From: Hanstruepera ponticola
GTDB taxonomy: Bacteria; Bacteroidota; Bacteroidia; Flavobacteriales; Flavobacteriaceae
Assembly: GCF_012931685.1 (NCBI RefSeq)
Contig: NZ_JABANC010000006.1
Coordinates: 62,001-126,000, forward strand
Direction: 5' to 3'
Length of the DNA stretch: 64,000 bases
The notes beneath the pieces are model-generated. The model saw only the letters and a program-made list of their open reading frames with translations, was not told where the DNA came from and ran no database searches. Position 1 is the stretch's first letter; each line of letters opens with the position of its first letter. The position numbers were made by a program, and so were the translations under genes. Below, piece after piece: positions 25,672 through 35,679 of the stretch.

Positions 25672-27294
25672 TTATTCTTTAATTATTTTTTTAGATACGA
25701 TGCCTTTTTCATTATAAATCTTAAGAATATAAAGTCCATTATCAACGCCTTGTAAAGATATTTGTTTGGAATTTGTTATAGTTTTAATTAACTGTCCTAG
25801 AGAGTTAAAAACTTCAACTTTATTAATGGTCATTTTAGTGCTAATAGTAATTAACCCTGAACTAGGATTAGGATATAGTGAAATAGCATCTGTGAAATTA
25901 TTTTCAGCAATACTCAAAAGCGTACATTCGCTCAAATCAGGATCTATTTCAATTGGGTCTCCAGGGGTTAAATCTCTACCTGTAAAAGCAGGGTAGTCGT
26001 ATGAAAACTTTTTAACTCTAAAAACATTGTTTTGACTTGGGGTATCACCTTGTGATAAGATGCCATCTCTTGTATTGGGATTAATATATTCCCATACGAT
26101 CTGATTTGTCGGAGTAATTTCAAAGAAATATCCTGAGTCACCATCACAAATTAATGTATTACCATTAGGAAGACGTTGAGCACTAGATAATATGGCAGAA
26201 AAGAAATCGGATGGAGTAGGGGTTGTATAAATCCATTCGGCTATCGATGGTCCATAACCATTTGAACTGTCATAATTATAAACACCAGGTGCGCTTACAG
26301 GAGGTGTTATTAAATCTATTGAAGAATAGCCTCTAGCATTTCCATTGTTAAATATGAGTATTTTTCCTGCATCTGTTAAACCATCTTGTATCCAATGAGC
26401 ATGATGTTGTGAGTCTAAAGTCTGATCATCAGTTGTTCCTTTATCATAGGCTATAGGGTTGCCCCAGCGATATAAAAAATCACCACCTTTCCCATAAACA
26501 CCACCACTATGAGACGCAGACTCCTCAATAGTTGTAGAGTGGTCAATTATGTAGATTTCGCTTAACCTTCTAGAACTTAAAACTATTTGGTCAAGTTCTT
26601 CATTGTATTGAATTGAATTTATGTGTAGCCAATTAGCTTCTGGGTTATTGTTATTTAAAAAATTTATATCTAATAACTCTGGGCTATCTGCTACAATACC
26701 GTAGTTGTCTTTTGTGACATCAAAATCTTGGACTAGATGATCTTTAATATTCCATTCCCATACAATATTAGCTTGATTGCTACCAACAGGTTCGAGTTCC
26801 AAAATTTGCTCGTTATATAATTTGTTTTGTGTTAATAGATTGGGGTCTCTACCAGCTTGTATAGCTTCAGCTTGTGTCATAGTGTTTACAGCCAGCATAA
26901 GTATATTTCCATTAGGTAACGGATATACATCATGATGTTGCGAGAATGTTGGTGAGGAATAGTTGTATTCCCATAATAGGTTACTATCCCAATCAAACAA
27001 CTCTATCCTTCCGCCAACGCCACCAAAATTAATGTCATCATTTGAAAGTTGAGCCGTACGTAATAGATTACCATTTGCTAATAAGTATAAAGAAGCAGCT
27101 GGTGAATATGAGCCAGACCATTGATGAACAACCTCACCACAATTGTTTACTAAATATGTTTCTGTTGAATGAAGAGGAGCAAATAATGTTAAACCATTAT
27201 AAGCTTGAGAATCATTAGTTATTATGCCAACAGTATTTTGAGCAAAACTAATGAAGTTAATTAATAAGAAAATAAGGGTAATTTTATACTTCAT
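25672..27294 (-). CDS. T9SS-secreted arylsulfotransferase-like protein
   Basis: The 540-residue protein has a signal peptide (MKYKITLIFLLINFISFAQ). The body is a beta-propeller-like region with repeated Gly-Asn pairs: LYLLANGNLLRT, DVYPLPNGNILMLAV, SAQRLPNGNTLICDGDSG. The HSTT and HHAHWIQDG motifs resemble aryl-sulfate sulfotransferase (ASST) proteins. The last ~80 residues (SLYPNPSSGLITIST to SKKIIKE) are a type A T9SS C-terminal domain, so it is exported across the outer membrane. Whether it transfers sulfate, or is a propeller-only relative, is unknown. Confidence 0.85.
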   Translation of the reverse strand: MKYKITLIFLLINFISFAQNTVGIITNDSQAYNGLTLFAPLHSTETYLVNNCGEVVHQWSGSYSPAASLYLLANGNLLRTAQLSNDDINFGGVGGRIELFDWDSNLLWEYNYSSPTFSQHHDVYPLPNGNILMLAVNTMTQAEAIQAGRDPNLLTQNKLYNEQILELEPVGSNQANIVWEWNIKDHLVQDFDVTKDNYGIVADSPELLDINFLNNNNPEANWLHINSIQYNEELDQIVLSSRRLSEIYIIDHSTTIEESASHSGGVYGKGGDFLYRWGNPIAYDKGTTDDQTLDSQHHAHWIQDGLTDAGKILIFNNGNARGYSSIDLITPPVSAPGVYNYDSSNGYGPSIAEWIYTTPTPSDFFSAILSSAQRLPNGNTLICDGDSGYFFEITPTNQIVWEYINPNTRDGILSQGDTPSQNNVFRVKKFSYDYPAFTGRDLTPGDPIEIDPDLSECTLLSIAENNFTDAISLYPNPSSGLITISTKMTINKVEVFNSLGQLIKTITNSKQISLQGVDNGLYILKIYNEKGIVSKKIIKE

Positions 27295-27371
27295 TTTATA
27301 TTTTTTTCGGTGGCTGCTAAATTACTAATATGTAAGGATAAAACCATTTTATTTTTTAGTATTAAATAAAA

Positions 27372-27399
27372 AAACCGTCTCTTTTGAGACGGTCTTTTA
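27372..27399 (-). terminator. Terminator of the susCD lipoprotein operon
   Basis: ACCGTCTC (27374-27381) and GAGACGGT (27386-27393) form an eight-base-pair stem around TTTT, followed on the minus strand by a run of T. It lies just past the last lipoprotein gene and separates that operon from the downstream arylsulfotransferase gene. Confidence 0.85.
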
Positions 27400-27420
27400 A
27401 CTTATATTATACTAATTAAA

Positions 27421-28233
27421 TTAGTTACAGCTGCTTACACCAGATACAACTTCGCCTTCAGTTGGTATTGGACCATCTGAATACTCAGTTCCATCAGGAG
27501 CAGTAATGGTATAGACGTTTTCACTTTCCCAACCTGGGCCAGCTCCAGTACCACCACCAGAAACATAATTAATTGTGTAATTAGCATTTTTGGCAATTGG
27601 CACCTCAACAGTTGTAGTTTCTGGAACGTTAACTTGTCCATCTTCATCCATTGCGTAAAATGCTCTAGTTCCTTCAACATCTGAAATTACTTCTAAATAA
27701 CCACCATTCCAGCCATCGCCGTAAAGATCAGTCATTGAGAAATTCCATAAGCAAAAATCATAATCAAGAACGGTTACTGTGAAATCAATAGCACCTCCAG
27801 AAACAATAGAATTACCAAATTGTCCTTGTGTTAATCTAAATTTCAAAGTTTCAGTACCTTCACCAGGATCTAAATCTCTTTCAGGTGTGATAGTAAAAGA
27901 AACAGAGTTCCCAAGAGGAGCAACAGTTACTTGCCATCCTTCAGGACCTACTTCATACTCATCTAAATGAGGAGCATCCGTAGTGAAATCATCCATTGAC
28001 CCACTTGAACTTGACAATAAGTCAATTTTAAAATCACTTTGAGTTGATAATGCTTCGTCAATCATAACTGTGAAAGTTACACTTTCTCCTTCAGCTATAG
28101 TAGCAGAAGTCATATCCATCGTAGCAATAGGCTTATTAACTTCAGGGTAGTCTTGATCTAAATCCGTACAACTAGACAATGCCACAAGTCCAGACAAGAC
28201 CAAAACGTATTTTAATTTTAATATATTTTTCAT
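27421..28233 (-). CDS. Lipoprotein of the SusCD operon, function unknown
   Basis: The 270-residue protein has a lipoprotein signal (ALSSC, cysteine at residue 22) followed by TDLDQDYPE, whose acidic residues resemble the flavobacterial surface-export signal. The middle contains AEGESVTFTVMID and DPGEGTETLKFRLTQ, similar to Calx-beta-type strands (ATSDPGEGTETL-like). The C-terminal part, including LYGDGWNGGYLEV, resembles a Ca-binding or carbohydrate-binding module. The function is unknown. It is the last gene of the operon, 26 bases after the 284-residue lipoprotein. Confidence 0.75.
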   Translation of the reverse strand: MKNILKLKYVLVLSGLVALSSCTDLDQDYPEVNKPIATMDMTSATIAEGESVTFTVMIDEALSTQSDFKIDLLSSSSGSMDDFTTDAPHLDEYEVGPEGWQVTVAPLGNSVSFTITPERDLDPGEGTETLKFRLTQGQFGNSIVSGGAIDFTVTVLDYDFCLWNFSMTDLYGDGWNGGYLEVISDVEGTRAFYAMDEDGQVNVPETTTVEVPIAKNANYTINYVSGGGTGAGPGWESENVYTITAPDGTEYSDGPIPTEGEVVSGVSSCN

Positions 28234-28259
28234 ATTATTTAAATCGTTTAATTAATTAA

Positions 28260-29114
28260 TTAAAGTCTTTCAAAAGACGCGTTGTACTGGCTATTTCCAG
28301 CAGAGAATGTAATCCAGTAATCCATGTAAAAATCTAAAGTTGTTTGATCAACCTCACCATCAGGGCCTGTTAAATTTACACCATAAACTTCATTTGAGTA
28401 GAAACCTTGTGCCAAGCCTTGTAATGGAACAAAAACTTCACCACAAATATCTTCAAAATTCATTGAAGAATCTGGTGCAACACCAATGGCGTTAGTGCCC
28501 CATAAACCTGTACTTTCAGTTTCAAAGTAATTTGGACCTAATAAAGTAATAGTTTCTGGTCTCACAGTTTGAGCACCATCAGCACGTGTAGTTGTTAACT
28601 CATAGTTTCCAGCTAATTGCGAATTACAACCTACAAACGTAATTTTTAATAGGTTTAACTCATTAATGGTTCCTACATTAGCTCTGCCACCTTCAACACT
28701 CTCTAATTCTAAAATTAATTGTGTTGGTGTGTTAGGATCTAGACCACCAGTATTAATCAAAAGACCAAATAGTCCATAATCTTGACCTGCAGGTATAACT
28801 AACTGACCAGTGTTTTCAACAAAATCAAACTCTTGACCTTCTGTAGCTGTTGATTCTGGACTAATACGGTAGTTAACTACAATATCAAAGTTTGCAGGAT
28901 TACCATCTTGACCACCTATTAAATTTACAGGATACGTTTTTTCAACGGCACCTATATCTTCAAAGTAACTTTCATTTGCAACGTTTTGGTTAAAGCCAAC
29001 TACATAAGGTGTGTTAGCTAAAGCATCTAACGTTTTGTCTTCGTCATCTACTAGACAAGAAACACTTACAAGTGAAACTGCTAGCATTAGTGTTAATAAT
29101 TTAAAATTTTTCAT
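28260..29114 (-). CDS. Lipoprotein of the SusCD operon, function unknown
   Basis: The 284-residue protein has a lipoprotein signal (SVSC, cysteine at residue 20) followed by LVDDEDK, a strong acidic surface-export signal. The body has beta-rich segments (YPVNLIGGQDGNPANFDIVV, RISPESTATEGQEFDF, NTPTQLILELESV) resembling a domain of unknown function common behind SusD genes. I cannot name the family with certainty. Thirteen bases separate it from susD. It probably sits on the cell surface as an accessory binding protein for the imported nutrient. Confidence 0.75.
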   Translation of the reverse strand: MKNFKLLTLMLAVSLVSVSCLVDDEDKTLDALANTPYVVGFNQNVANESYFEDIGAVEKTYPVNLIGGQDGNPANFDIVVNYRISPESTATEGQEFDFVENTGQLVIPAGQDYGLFGLLINTGGLDPNTPTQLILELESVEGGRANVGTINELNLLKITFVGCNSQLAGNYELTTTRADGAQTVRPETITLLGPNYFETESTGLWGTNAIGVAPDSSMNFEDICGEVFVPLQGLAQGFYSNEVYGVNLTGPDGEVDQTTLDFYMDYWITFSAGNSQYNASFERL

Positions 29115-29127
29115 AATTCATTTTTTT

Positions 29128-30624
29128 TTAATTGTTATCCCAAAATATTTTGGTAGTAAATGCATCGTCCTGAGTTTGAGAAGGAACGTTAGCAGCGTTA
29201 CCAACTAATTCAGAAGAAGGATACATTAATCTGTTTGGTTTTGAAGGACGTTGAGCAGTTAATGCAAGTGGCACATCTGGATATCCAGTTCTTACATATT
29301 CTACCCAAGATTCAATACCATTTATACCGTTTGTAGCAATCCACTTTTGGGTCATGATTGCTTCAATTTTATTTGTAGAACCATCCCATCCAATTTCAGG
29401 AACAGTGTTACTTTGAGTAATGTAAGCAGAACCATCTAAACCAAAGTGCGCAAATGACGCCATGATTCCTGATTGAAATAAAGCTTTTGCATCACCACTC
29501 ATATAACCTCTAAACACAGCTTCAGCCTGTAAGAAGTAACTTTCAGCAGCAAGTAAGATATATCCATCTTGTGAATCATCAACTATTAAACCAGTACCTA
29601 AACCAGAAAGATCTTCTGGGATGTCAGCACCACTATCAATACCTTGCTCAACACCAACAACTCCTGTTGGCGTAGAAGCCCCAGGTATTGGTGCATAAAG
29701 AGAGGTGATTCTTGGATCTGTTACACCTGTAAGTGTTCCATCTAAAAATTCTTGTGCATATAAAGATGCTCTAATGAAACGATTAGTTTGAGTCATGTTA
29801 CCGGCAGTATCGAAACCATGCGTTGCATAGAATGGATTCTGCATACCTTCATTAGCAGAATAACCAGGTTGCACAACTGCTGATGTTGTTAAGAAATCTT
29901 GATCTAAATTTGCAAATTGCTCATTTAAGTAAGATGCTGTTTCACCATCAGTTTCAGCTAAAGTTGCCTGACGCATTAAAATACGTAACTTAAGCGTATT
30001 TGCCATTTTAATCCATTGGTTCATATCACCACCAAAAATAACATCTTCAGCACCTACAGGGAGTGTAGTAACTGTGTTATTATTGATTAGGGCGATTGCC
30101 TCATCAATTTCAGTAATTAATCGACGGTAAATAGCTTGATCATTGTCATATGCAGGTGTTGAATTTGCTGGGTCAAATGCTTCAGAATAAGGAGCATCAC
30201 CATAAAGATCAACAATATATTGCATATAGAATGATTTCATAATTTTGGCTATAGCCTTGTGATTTTCATAATCTGGAAATTCACTATCTATAACTAAATC
30301 AAAATTTGTAGTTCTAATATAGGTGTTATCCCAGATAGCACTGTAAAAATTTGATGTTAAAATTAATTGATATTCTTCGTTAAAACCTCCAGTAAAGGAG
30401 TTTACGTTAGCACTCCAATTATTCATAAACACGTTTCCTAAACGGTTCATAGTAACTCCTTGTGCAGAGTATGTTCTAGTCATAGCACCAGGTAAAATTA
30501 AATCTGGTGTTACTGTACTAGAAGAAGGAGAGTTAACAGGATCATTAATGTCTAGATAATCACTACATGATGTCATACCAATAGCAATGGCTAGAACTGT
30601 TAAATGTTTAAATATATTCTTCAT
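29128..30624 (-). CDS. SusD/RagB-like nutrient-binding outer-membrane lipoprotein
   Basis: The 498-residue lipoprotein has lipobox MTSC (cysteine at residue 20) followed by SDYLDIND. It has the SusD-like TPR-type helical core: LIDEAIALINNN-like segments, WIKMANTLKLRILMRQ, and GYILLAAESYFLQAEAVFRG. The pattern fits the SusD-like_2 group rather than the starch-type SusD. It forms the lid over its SusC partner, encoded 12 bases upstream, and captures the substrate at the cell surface. Whether that is a glycan or a peptide is not shown by the sequence. Confidence 0.93.
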   Translation of the reverse strand: MKNIFKHLTVLAIAIGMTSCSDYLDINDPVNSPSSSTVTPDLILPGAMTRTYSAQGVTMNRLGNVFMNNWSANVNSFTGGFNEEYQLILTSNFYSAIWDNTYIRTTNFDLVIDSEFPDYENHKAIAKIMKSFYMQYIVDLYGDAPYSEAFDPANSTPAYDNDQAIYRRLITEIDEAIALINNNTVTTLPVGAEDVIFGGDMNQWIKMANTLKLRILMRQATLAETDGETASYLNEQFANLDQDFLTTSAVVQPGYSANEGMQNPFYATHGFDTAGNMTQTNRFIRASLYAQEFLDGTLTGVTDPRITSLYAPIPGASTPTGVVGVEQGIDSGADIPEDLSGLGTGLIVDDSQDGYILLAAESYFLQAEAVFRGYMSGDAKALFQSGIMASFAHFGLDGSAYITQSNTVPEIGWDGSTNKIEAIMTQKWIATNGINGIESWVEYVRTGYPDVPLALTAQRPSKPNRLMYPSSELVGNAANVPSQTQDDAFTTKIFWDNN

Positions 30625-30635
30625 AGTTTTTTTTA

Positions 30636-33600
30636 TTAAAATGTTGCATTAAGTTTAAAACCAAAAGTTCTTGTCACAGGATACTGTCCAATTGCAGCTA
30701 AACCACCACCAGCGATGTTAGTAGTTTGAGATGTTTCAGGATCGTTGTAGTTTCTGTTTTCTTTTGGTAAAATCATAAATGGGTTTCTTGCTTGTACACC
30801 AATCGTTATAGCTTTCATCAAAGTATTTTCTAACATTTTTGATGGTAACGTGTACGATAATGCTAATTCTCTACACTTGAAAGCAGTTGCGTCTAGCACA
30901 AAGTTTTCAGTTACTGTGTAGTAATCATTAGAGTAATAGTTCAAGAATGATGAGTACGAAGTACCACCAGTTAATATACCTGTGTTAGCTTCATAAACTG
31001 GGTTTTCAGCAGTTCCAACATTCACAGACGAGTTAGGATAAATAAATCCAGTTCTTCCATTTTGAGCAGACTCTACTAAATGACCTGACCATGATAACCA
31101 TGACTTACCACCTGACCAGAATTGGTGACCAGTTCTGTAATCAAAAGTAGCAGCCAGACGGATGCCTTTATAAGTCATAAACGTATTTAATCCAATAATG
31201 TAATCAGGGTTAGTCTTTCCTAATACAGTTAAATCTGGATTTTGAACTGGTGTACCAGTAGTTGGGTCAATTATTACACGTCCTTGTGGGTCTCTAGCAT
31301 AAGAAGCTCCTTGAATAAGTGGGAATTCTTGACCTTCTATAGCATAAATACCAACTGGGTTTGCGTTATTTGTAAAAGCATTAATTGCTACTTGTTCTGC
31401 ATCACCTTCTAATTCTTCAACGATACTCTCATTAGTTGCATAAGAGAAGTTTGCTTGCCATCTGAAACCATCAGAATCTTTAGACCAGAAAGGTCTTAAT
31501 CCTAAATCAACTTCAAAACCTGTTGATGATAATTCACCAATGTTATCTCTTACTTGAGTTACACCAGAAGAATATCCTACAGCCTTGTTAGAAATCAAGT
31601 TAGTTGTTTTAGTCGTATAGTAAGATGCATCAACCGTAATTCTGTCTTTCAAAAATCCTGCACTTAAGTTAAACTCAATAGATTCAATGAATTCTGGTTC
31701 AATGAAAGGATTCGTAATTGAAGTATCTTGGCTAAATGAATTGATAGTTCCATAAGGGAAACCTGCAGTTTGTTCTAAAACTGGGGTTGTATCATATGGT
31801 GAAAAAGCACCATCATTACCTACTTTTACCCAGTTACCAGCAATTTTCAAATAGTTTAAAACATCACCACCAAAGTTGTCAAACGCTTTAGTTGGTATGA
31901 ACGCCACACCTACACTAGGATAGAAGAATGAATTATTAGCTTCATTTAAAATTGAAGTCCAGTCATTACGTCCTGTTAGGTTTAGTGTTAAAAAATCTTT
32001 GTAATCTAACTGTAAATTCCCATAAAAAGCATAAGATCTTCTACGCTCCCAACCGTTTAAGCGATTACCAGGACTGTAACCATTAATGTTAGCATTACCA
32101 GTAATGTTAGTAATGTTATAAAAATTGTCAATAGTCACGTTACTACCACTAATTTCAGTAGATGAGAAGTAACGATCTTGAATATTGTTACCAAGGTTAG
32201 CCGTTAATGAAATATCATCAGTCAACTCATAATTAAAGTTAACGATTAAATCACCATAATAATCAGTTTGCATAGTATTACGACGACCGTAAGAACTTTG
32301 TGTTGTATGATCACCACCACCTACGTTTAAAGTGTCAACATAACCATTTACCCAGTTTTGGATATCAAATGATCTGGTAAAAATGTTACCATTATATCTG
32401 ATGTCAATGTTGTCATTGATTTCATAACCTAAATTAACAACGCCATTAAATTGGTTACTTCTGGTGTCATTTCTTTCATTATCACGAATCCAGTAAGGAC
32501 TACGATAATATGAAGTCCAGTGCGTTGCGTTATTAGGATCATCAAATTCTTCAACAGGAATGTTGGTAGCTGTTTGAAGTAATTCAGTAAACAATCCACC
32601 ATTAGTTTGTTCAGTTCTACTATTTATATAACTAACGTTTCCTTCTAAACTCCACTTACCAACTTTTTTACCAGCTTTAAAGTTAAAGGCGTTTCTTCTT
32701 AATCTGTCGTTTTCAACCACGAATTCAGAATCTAATCGGTTGGCAGAGAAAAATACATAACCTGTATCTAAGTTACCAGCAGATAACGAAACTGTGTTTT
32801 GAGTAGTTACTCCGTCTTTAAAGAATTCTTTAATATTGTCTTTAATAGGACTATAAGGGAAATAGCGGTAAGTTCCATCCTCAAGAGGCAAACCTACAGG
32901 TACTATTTGACCATCAAATTCAGGTCCCCATCCACCATTTTCATAAGATGTGTGAACACCATTCCATCCTTGACCATAACGTAATTGTCTGTCTGGTACA
33001 AACGCAACAGACTCAATATCAATAGCTGAATTGAAGTTAATGGTAAACTTATCGCCACCACCAACAGATTTTTTAGTAGTAACGATTACCGCACCACCAG
33101 AAGCTTGAGAACCATAAAGTGCCGCACCATTCGCACCCTTTAATACGTTCACAGTTTCAATGATGTTTGGATCAATATCAGATAAATCTAAATCAGTAAT
33201 CACACCATCAATAACAACTAATGCACTGTTGTTACCACTTACTGTAACTAAACTACGAAGTCTAATGTTAGTGTTTTTGTTAACACCACTGTTAGTTGTG
33301 TTAATCTGTAAACCAGAAACTTTACCAGCAAGACCCTGAACAACGTTCGGGTTTTGTGCTTGAACCAACTCTTCTGATTGAACTTCTTGGTAAGCAGTTG
33401 TGATTTCATCTTTCTTTCTGGCAATACCAAAGGCCGTAATTACAACTTCTTCAAGAGCTTCACTATCAACTTCCATTGCAAAGCTAATGTTGTTAGCTGT
33501 ACCAACAGTCATTTCTTTGGTAGTATAGCCTAAAAAGGAATAAGATAATACGTCACCAGTATTAGCAGTAATGGAGTAATTTCCATCAAAATCTGTCTGT

Positions 33601-33758
33601 GTACCAGTTGTTGTACCTTTTACAATAATATTAACTCCAGGGAGCGGTAATCCGTTTTCATCAGATATCGTTCCTGAAATTGTTTTTTCTTGCGCAAACG
33701 TAAGTTGCACAACAAACGCTAGGAATAGCGTTAAAATTCCACTAAACTTTGTTTTCAT
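30636..33758 (-). CDS. SusC/RagA-family TonB-linked outer-membrane transporter
   Basis: The 1040-residue protein has a signal peptide (residues 1-22), a carboxypeptidase-regulatory-like domain (24-100), a TonB box LEEVVITAFG at 102-111, a plug domain (NVVQGLAGKVSGL, VLKGANGAALYGSQASGGA) and a long beta-barrel ending in FGFKLNATF. It forms the pore of a pedal-bin importer with the SusD partner, driven by TonB. Its first ~130 mature residues closely resemble the segment inserted in the macroglobulin at 8632-15018. The order SusC-SusD-lipoprotein-lipoprotein with no glycosidase nearby leaves the substrate open. Confidence 0.96.
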   Translation of the reverse strand: MKTKFSGILTLFLAFVVQLTFAQEKTISGTISDENGLPLPGVNIIVKGTTTGTQTDFDGNYSITANTGDVLSYSFLGYTTKEMTVGTANNISFAMEVDSEALEEVVITAFGIARKKDEITTAYQEVQSEELVQAQNPNVVQGLAGKVSGLQINTTNSGVNKNTNIRLRSLVTVSGNNSALVVIDGVITDLDLSDIDPNIIETVNVLKGANGAALYGSQASGGAVIVTTKKSVGGGDKFTINFNSAIDIESVAFVPDRQLRYGQGWNGVHTSYENGGWGPEFDGQIVPVGLPLEDGTYRYFPYSPIKDNIKEFFKDGVTTQNTVSLSAGNLDTGYVFFSANRLDSEFVVENDRLRRNAFNFKAGKKVGKWSLEGNVSYINSRTEQTNGGLFTELLQTATNIPVEEFDDPNNATHWTSYYRSPYWIRDNERNDTRSNQFNGVVNLGYEINDNIDIRYNGNIFTRSFDIQNWVNGYVDTLNVGGGDHTTQSSYGRRNTMQTDYYGDLIVNFNYELTDDISLTANLGNNIQDRYFSSTEISGSNVTIDNFYNITNITGNANINGYSPGNRLNGWERRRSYAFYGNLQLDYKDFLTLNLTGRNDWTSILNEANNSFFYPSVGVAFIPTKAFDNFGGDVLNYLKIAGNWVKVGNDGAFSPYDTTPVLEQTAGFPYGTINSFSQDTSITNPFIEPEFIESIEFNLSAGFLKDRITVDASYYTTKTTNLISNKAVGYSSGVTQVRDNIGELSSTGFEVDLGLRPFWSKDSDGFRWQANFSYATNESIVEELEGDAEQVAINAFTNNANPVGIYAIEGQEFPLIQGASYARDPQGRVIIDPTTGTPVQNPDLTVLGKTNPDYIIGLNTFMTYKGIRLAATFDYRTGHQFWSGGKSWLSWSGHLVESAQNGRTGFIYPNSSVNVGTAENPVYEANTGILTGGTSYSSFLNYYSNDYYTVTENFVLDATAFKCRELALSYTLPSKMLENTLMKAITIGVQARNPFMILPKENRNYNDPETSQTTNIAGGGLAAIGQYPVTRTFGFKLNATF

Positions 33759-33786
33759 TTTATATTTTATTTGAATTAGTCTACGC

Positions 33787-33817
33787 CAAAAATCATAATA
33801 AAAAGTTAATTAAACAA
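33787..33817 (-). promoter_or_regulatory. Probable promoter of the susCD operon (TTG-N20-GATTTTTG)
   Basis: On the minus strand a TTG (33815-33817) and GATTTTTG (33787-33794) are 20 bases apart. The first base of TAnnTTTG differs (G for T). It lies 28 bases upstream of the SusC ATG. Confidence 0.4.
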
Positions 33818-33878
33818 TAATTAAGGGTTAAAATTTTAATTTTTTTTTAAAATTTTGGCTTTTAACATACCATAATAC

Positions 33879-35576
33879 CTAAAAAATTGCCGATAAGCTT
33901 ATGTGAATTTGAGAGTTTGAAAACTTAAAACTTTGGTTTTCATTTTTGCCATTCGCATAGTTTAATCGTAATAGGCCTGCTTTTGTTAATAATCCAAAGC
34001 CAATGCCAAAACCATATAATTTATCTTTTTGAGATGTGATGTCATTTTCAAAATAAGCCAAATCTATTATGGAATGAATATATACACTGTTGCTTAACAA
34101 ATAGCGATATTCTGTATTTAGAAGTGAATAAAAGGAAGCGCTTAAGCTGTTTTCTTCAAAACCACGGATAGAATTTATACCACCAAATCGTACTAACTCA
34201 TTTTCTAGATAGTTTTCAGAAAATAAACTAAAACCTTGGGTACGTAGAAAAATACTATTCCTATCGTTAAGATTTAAAATTTTGAAGGCGTCTAATTGAG
34301 CTATTACTTGAGAGGTCTTGGTTGATTCTATATCTCGATTACCAAGCCCAAGCTCAAAATCAATTGAAGCGTTTCTACGAAAAAGTCTACTATAGTTTTG
34401 TCGAAGTAAAAACTCATACCTTACATTATAAATGTTGCTTTTGTAATCTTTTACAAATGGATCTGGATTTTCATCATCAAGAAGATTGGTTGATTGCGTG
34501 GATTTTATGCCTAAAGAAAATTTGTTTTTTGGATTTAACTGGTAAAATATGCGTGCGTTTTGATTGACTGTTGTGAATGATGAATCTTTCTTAAAAATGT
34601 TTAATTCTAATTCAGTGCCTAAAGGAGTGGCAAATAAATATGGTAAGGCTATTTTAACATTAAATGTTTTTTGCTCATTTTCATCGCTCTTATAAATCAA
34701 AGAAAATGATTCGCCAAAGTTTAGATTATTAATAAGGTCTAGATTGAGGTAGCCGTTGAATTCCAGGTTGTTTGTTTCTTCGTTTGTGCCAAACCCTAAA
34801 AAACCATCAAAACTATTGCTTTTGTTTTTTTCTATATAAACATATAATATTGTAGAGTCTTTGCTAAATAAAATTTCTGGTTCTTTAATCTGACTTGCAA
34901 ATTGTAAGTCTTGCAGCAAATTTGTTTTGCTTTTTATTTTAGTTGGGTTTAATGTGTTTCCTTTTTTTAGCTTTAAATAATGTTTCAAGTATGATTTGGG
35001 AAACTTCTCATAACCTTTCACTATTATTTTGTCAATCTGTCTTTTTTGATCTATCTTTTTTAAAGTCAAACGGGCTTTTAATTGATTGTTGCCAATTTTC
35101 TCAAAATCAGAAAGCTTTATTTCATTAAAAGGAAAACCAGTTTCGGATATTTTCAAGTTAATAAACTCTAATGACGATTCAATGCTTTTAAAAGGCATGG
35201 TGAAATACGAGTCGGTAACATCATCAGAGATTAGTTCTATTATTTCTCTTGAAACTAATTCAGGTTGATAGTCAATTTTTATAAGCGTGTATTTGTTTCC
35301 TAGTAAAAGTGATGCTGTAAATAAGGTGTCGTTAGTCCTCGTTAGCGGTTGAGTTTTACATTCAATATATCCCAATGATTGGAGTTTGTGTTTTAAGGTG
35401 TCAACTTCTATTTCAATGGATTGAACGTCTTTGTGGAATTTAACATAGCTAACGGAATCTATTATTCTGGTTTCTATGTTGTTTGAACCATTAATTTTCA
35501 ATTGTAAATTTTGGCCAATTAATTCGGAAGAAAAACCTGCATATATAATAAGGAGTAAAACAAGTGATTTGTGCAC
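33879..35576 (-). CDS. BamA/TamA-like outer-membrane barrel protein (Omp85-type)
   Basis: The 565-residue protein begins at a GTG with a signal peptide (MHKSLVLLLIIYAGFSSELIGQ). The N-terminal half has POTRA-like strands (LQSLGYIECKTQPLTR, IDKIIVKGYEKFPKSYLKHY, LKKGNTLNPTKI). The C-terminal half is a beta-barrel with the Omp85 L6-loop signature SIRGFEENS, ending FSNSQIHISLSAIF. It is much shorter than BamA (about 800 residues), with perhaps two to three POTRA-like units. That suggests a TamA- or TpsB-like accessory factor. It is encoded upstream of, but not clearly in, the SusCD operon, which has its own promoter. Confidence 0.8.
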   Translation of the reverse strand: MHKSLVLLLIIYAGFSSELIGQNLQLKINGSNNIETRIIDSVSYVKFHKDVQSIEIEVDTLKHKLQSLGYIECKTQPLTRTNDTLFTASLLLGNKYTLIKIDYQPELVSREIIELISDDVTDSYFTMPFKSIESSLEFINLKISETGFPFNEIKLSDFEKIGNNQLKARLTLKKIDQKRQIDKIIVKGYEKFPKSYLKHYLKLKKGNTLNPTKIKSKTNLLQDLQFASQIKEPEILFSKDSTILYVYIEKNKSNSFDGFLGFGTNEETNNLEFNGYLNLDLINNLNFGESFSLIYKSDENEQKTFNVKIALPYLFATPLGTELELNIFKKDSSFTTVNQNARIFYQLNPKNKFSLGIKSTQSTNLLDDENPDPFVKDYKSNIYNVRYEFLLRQNYSRLFRRNASIDFELGLGNRDIESTKTSQVIAQLDAFKILNLNDRNSIFLRTQGFSLFSENYLENELVRFGGINSIRGFEENSLSASFYSLLNTEYRYLLSNSVYIHSIIDLAYFENDITSQKDKLYGFGIGFGLLTKAGLLRLNYANGKNENQSFKFSNSQIHISLSAIF

Positions 35577-35679
35577 GTTATCATTTTAGGTTTGGAATGT
35601 AAAATTAACGTAAAAACTACAGTTTTTGTATTGAAGGCTAAATGAATTTTGTTTTCGGCTTAAAATTAATCTATTAACA

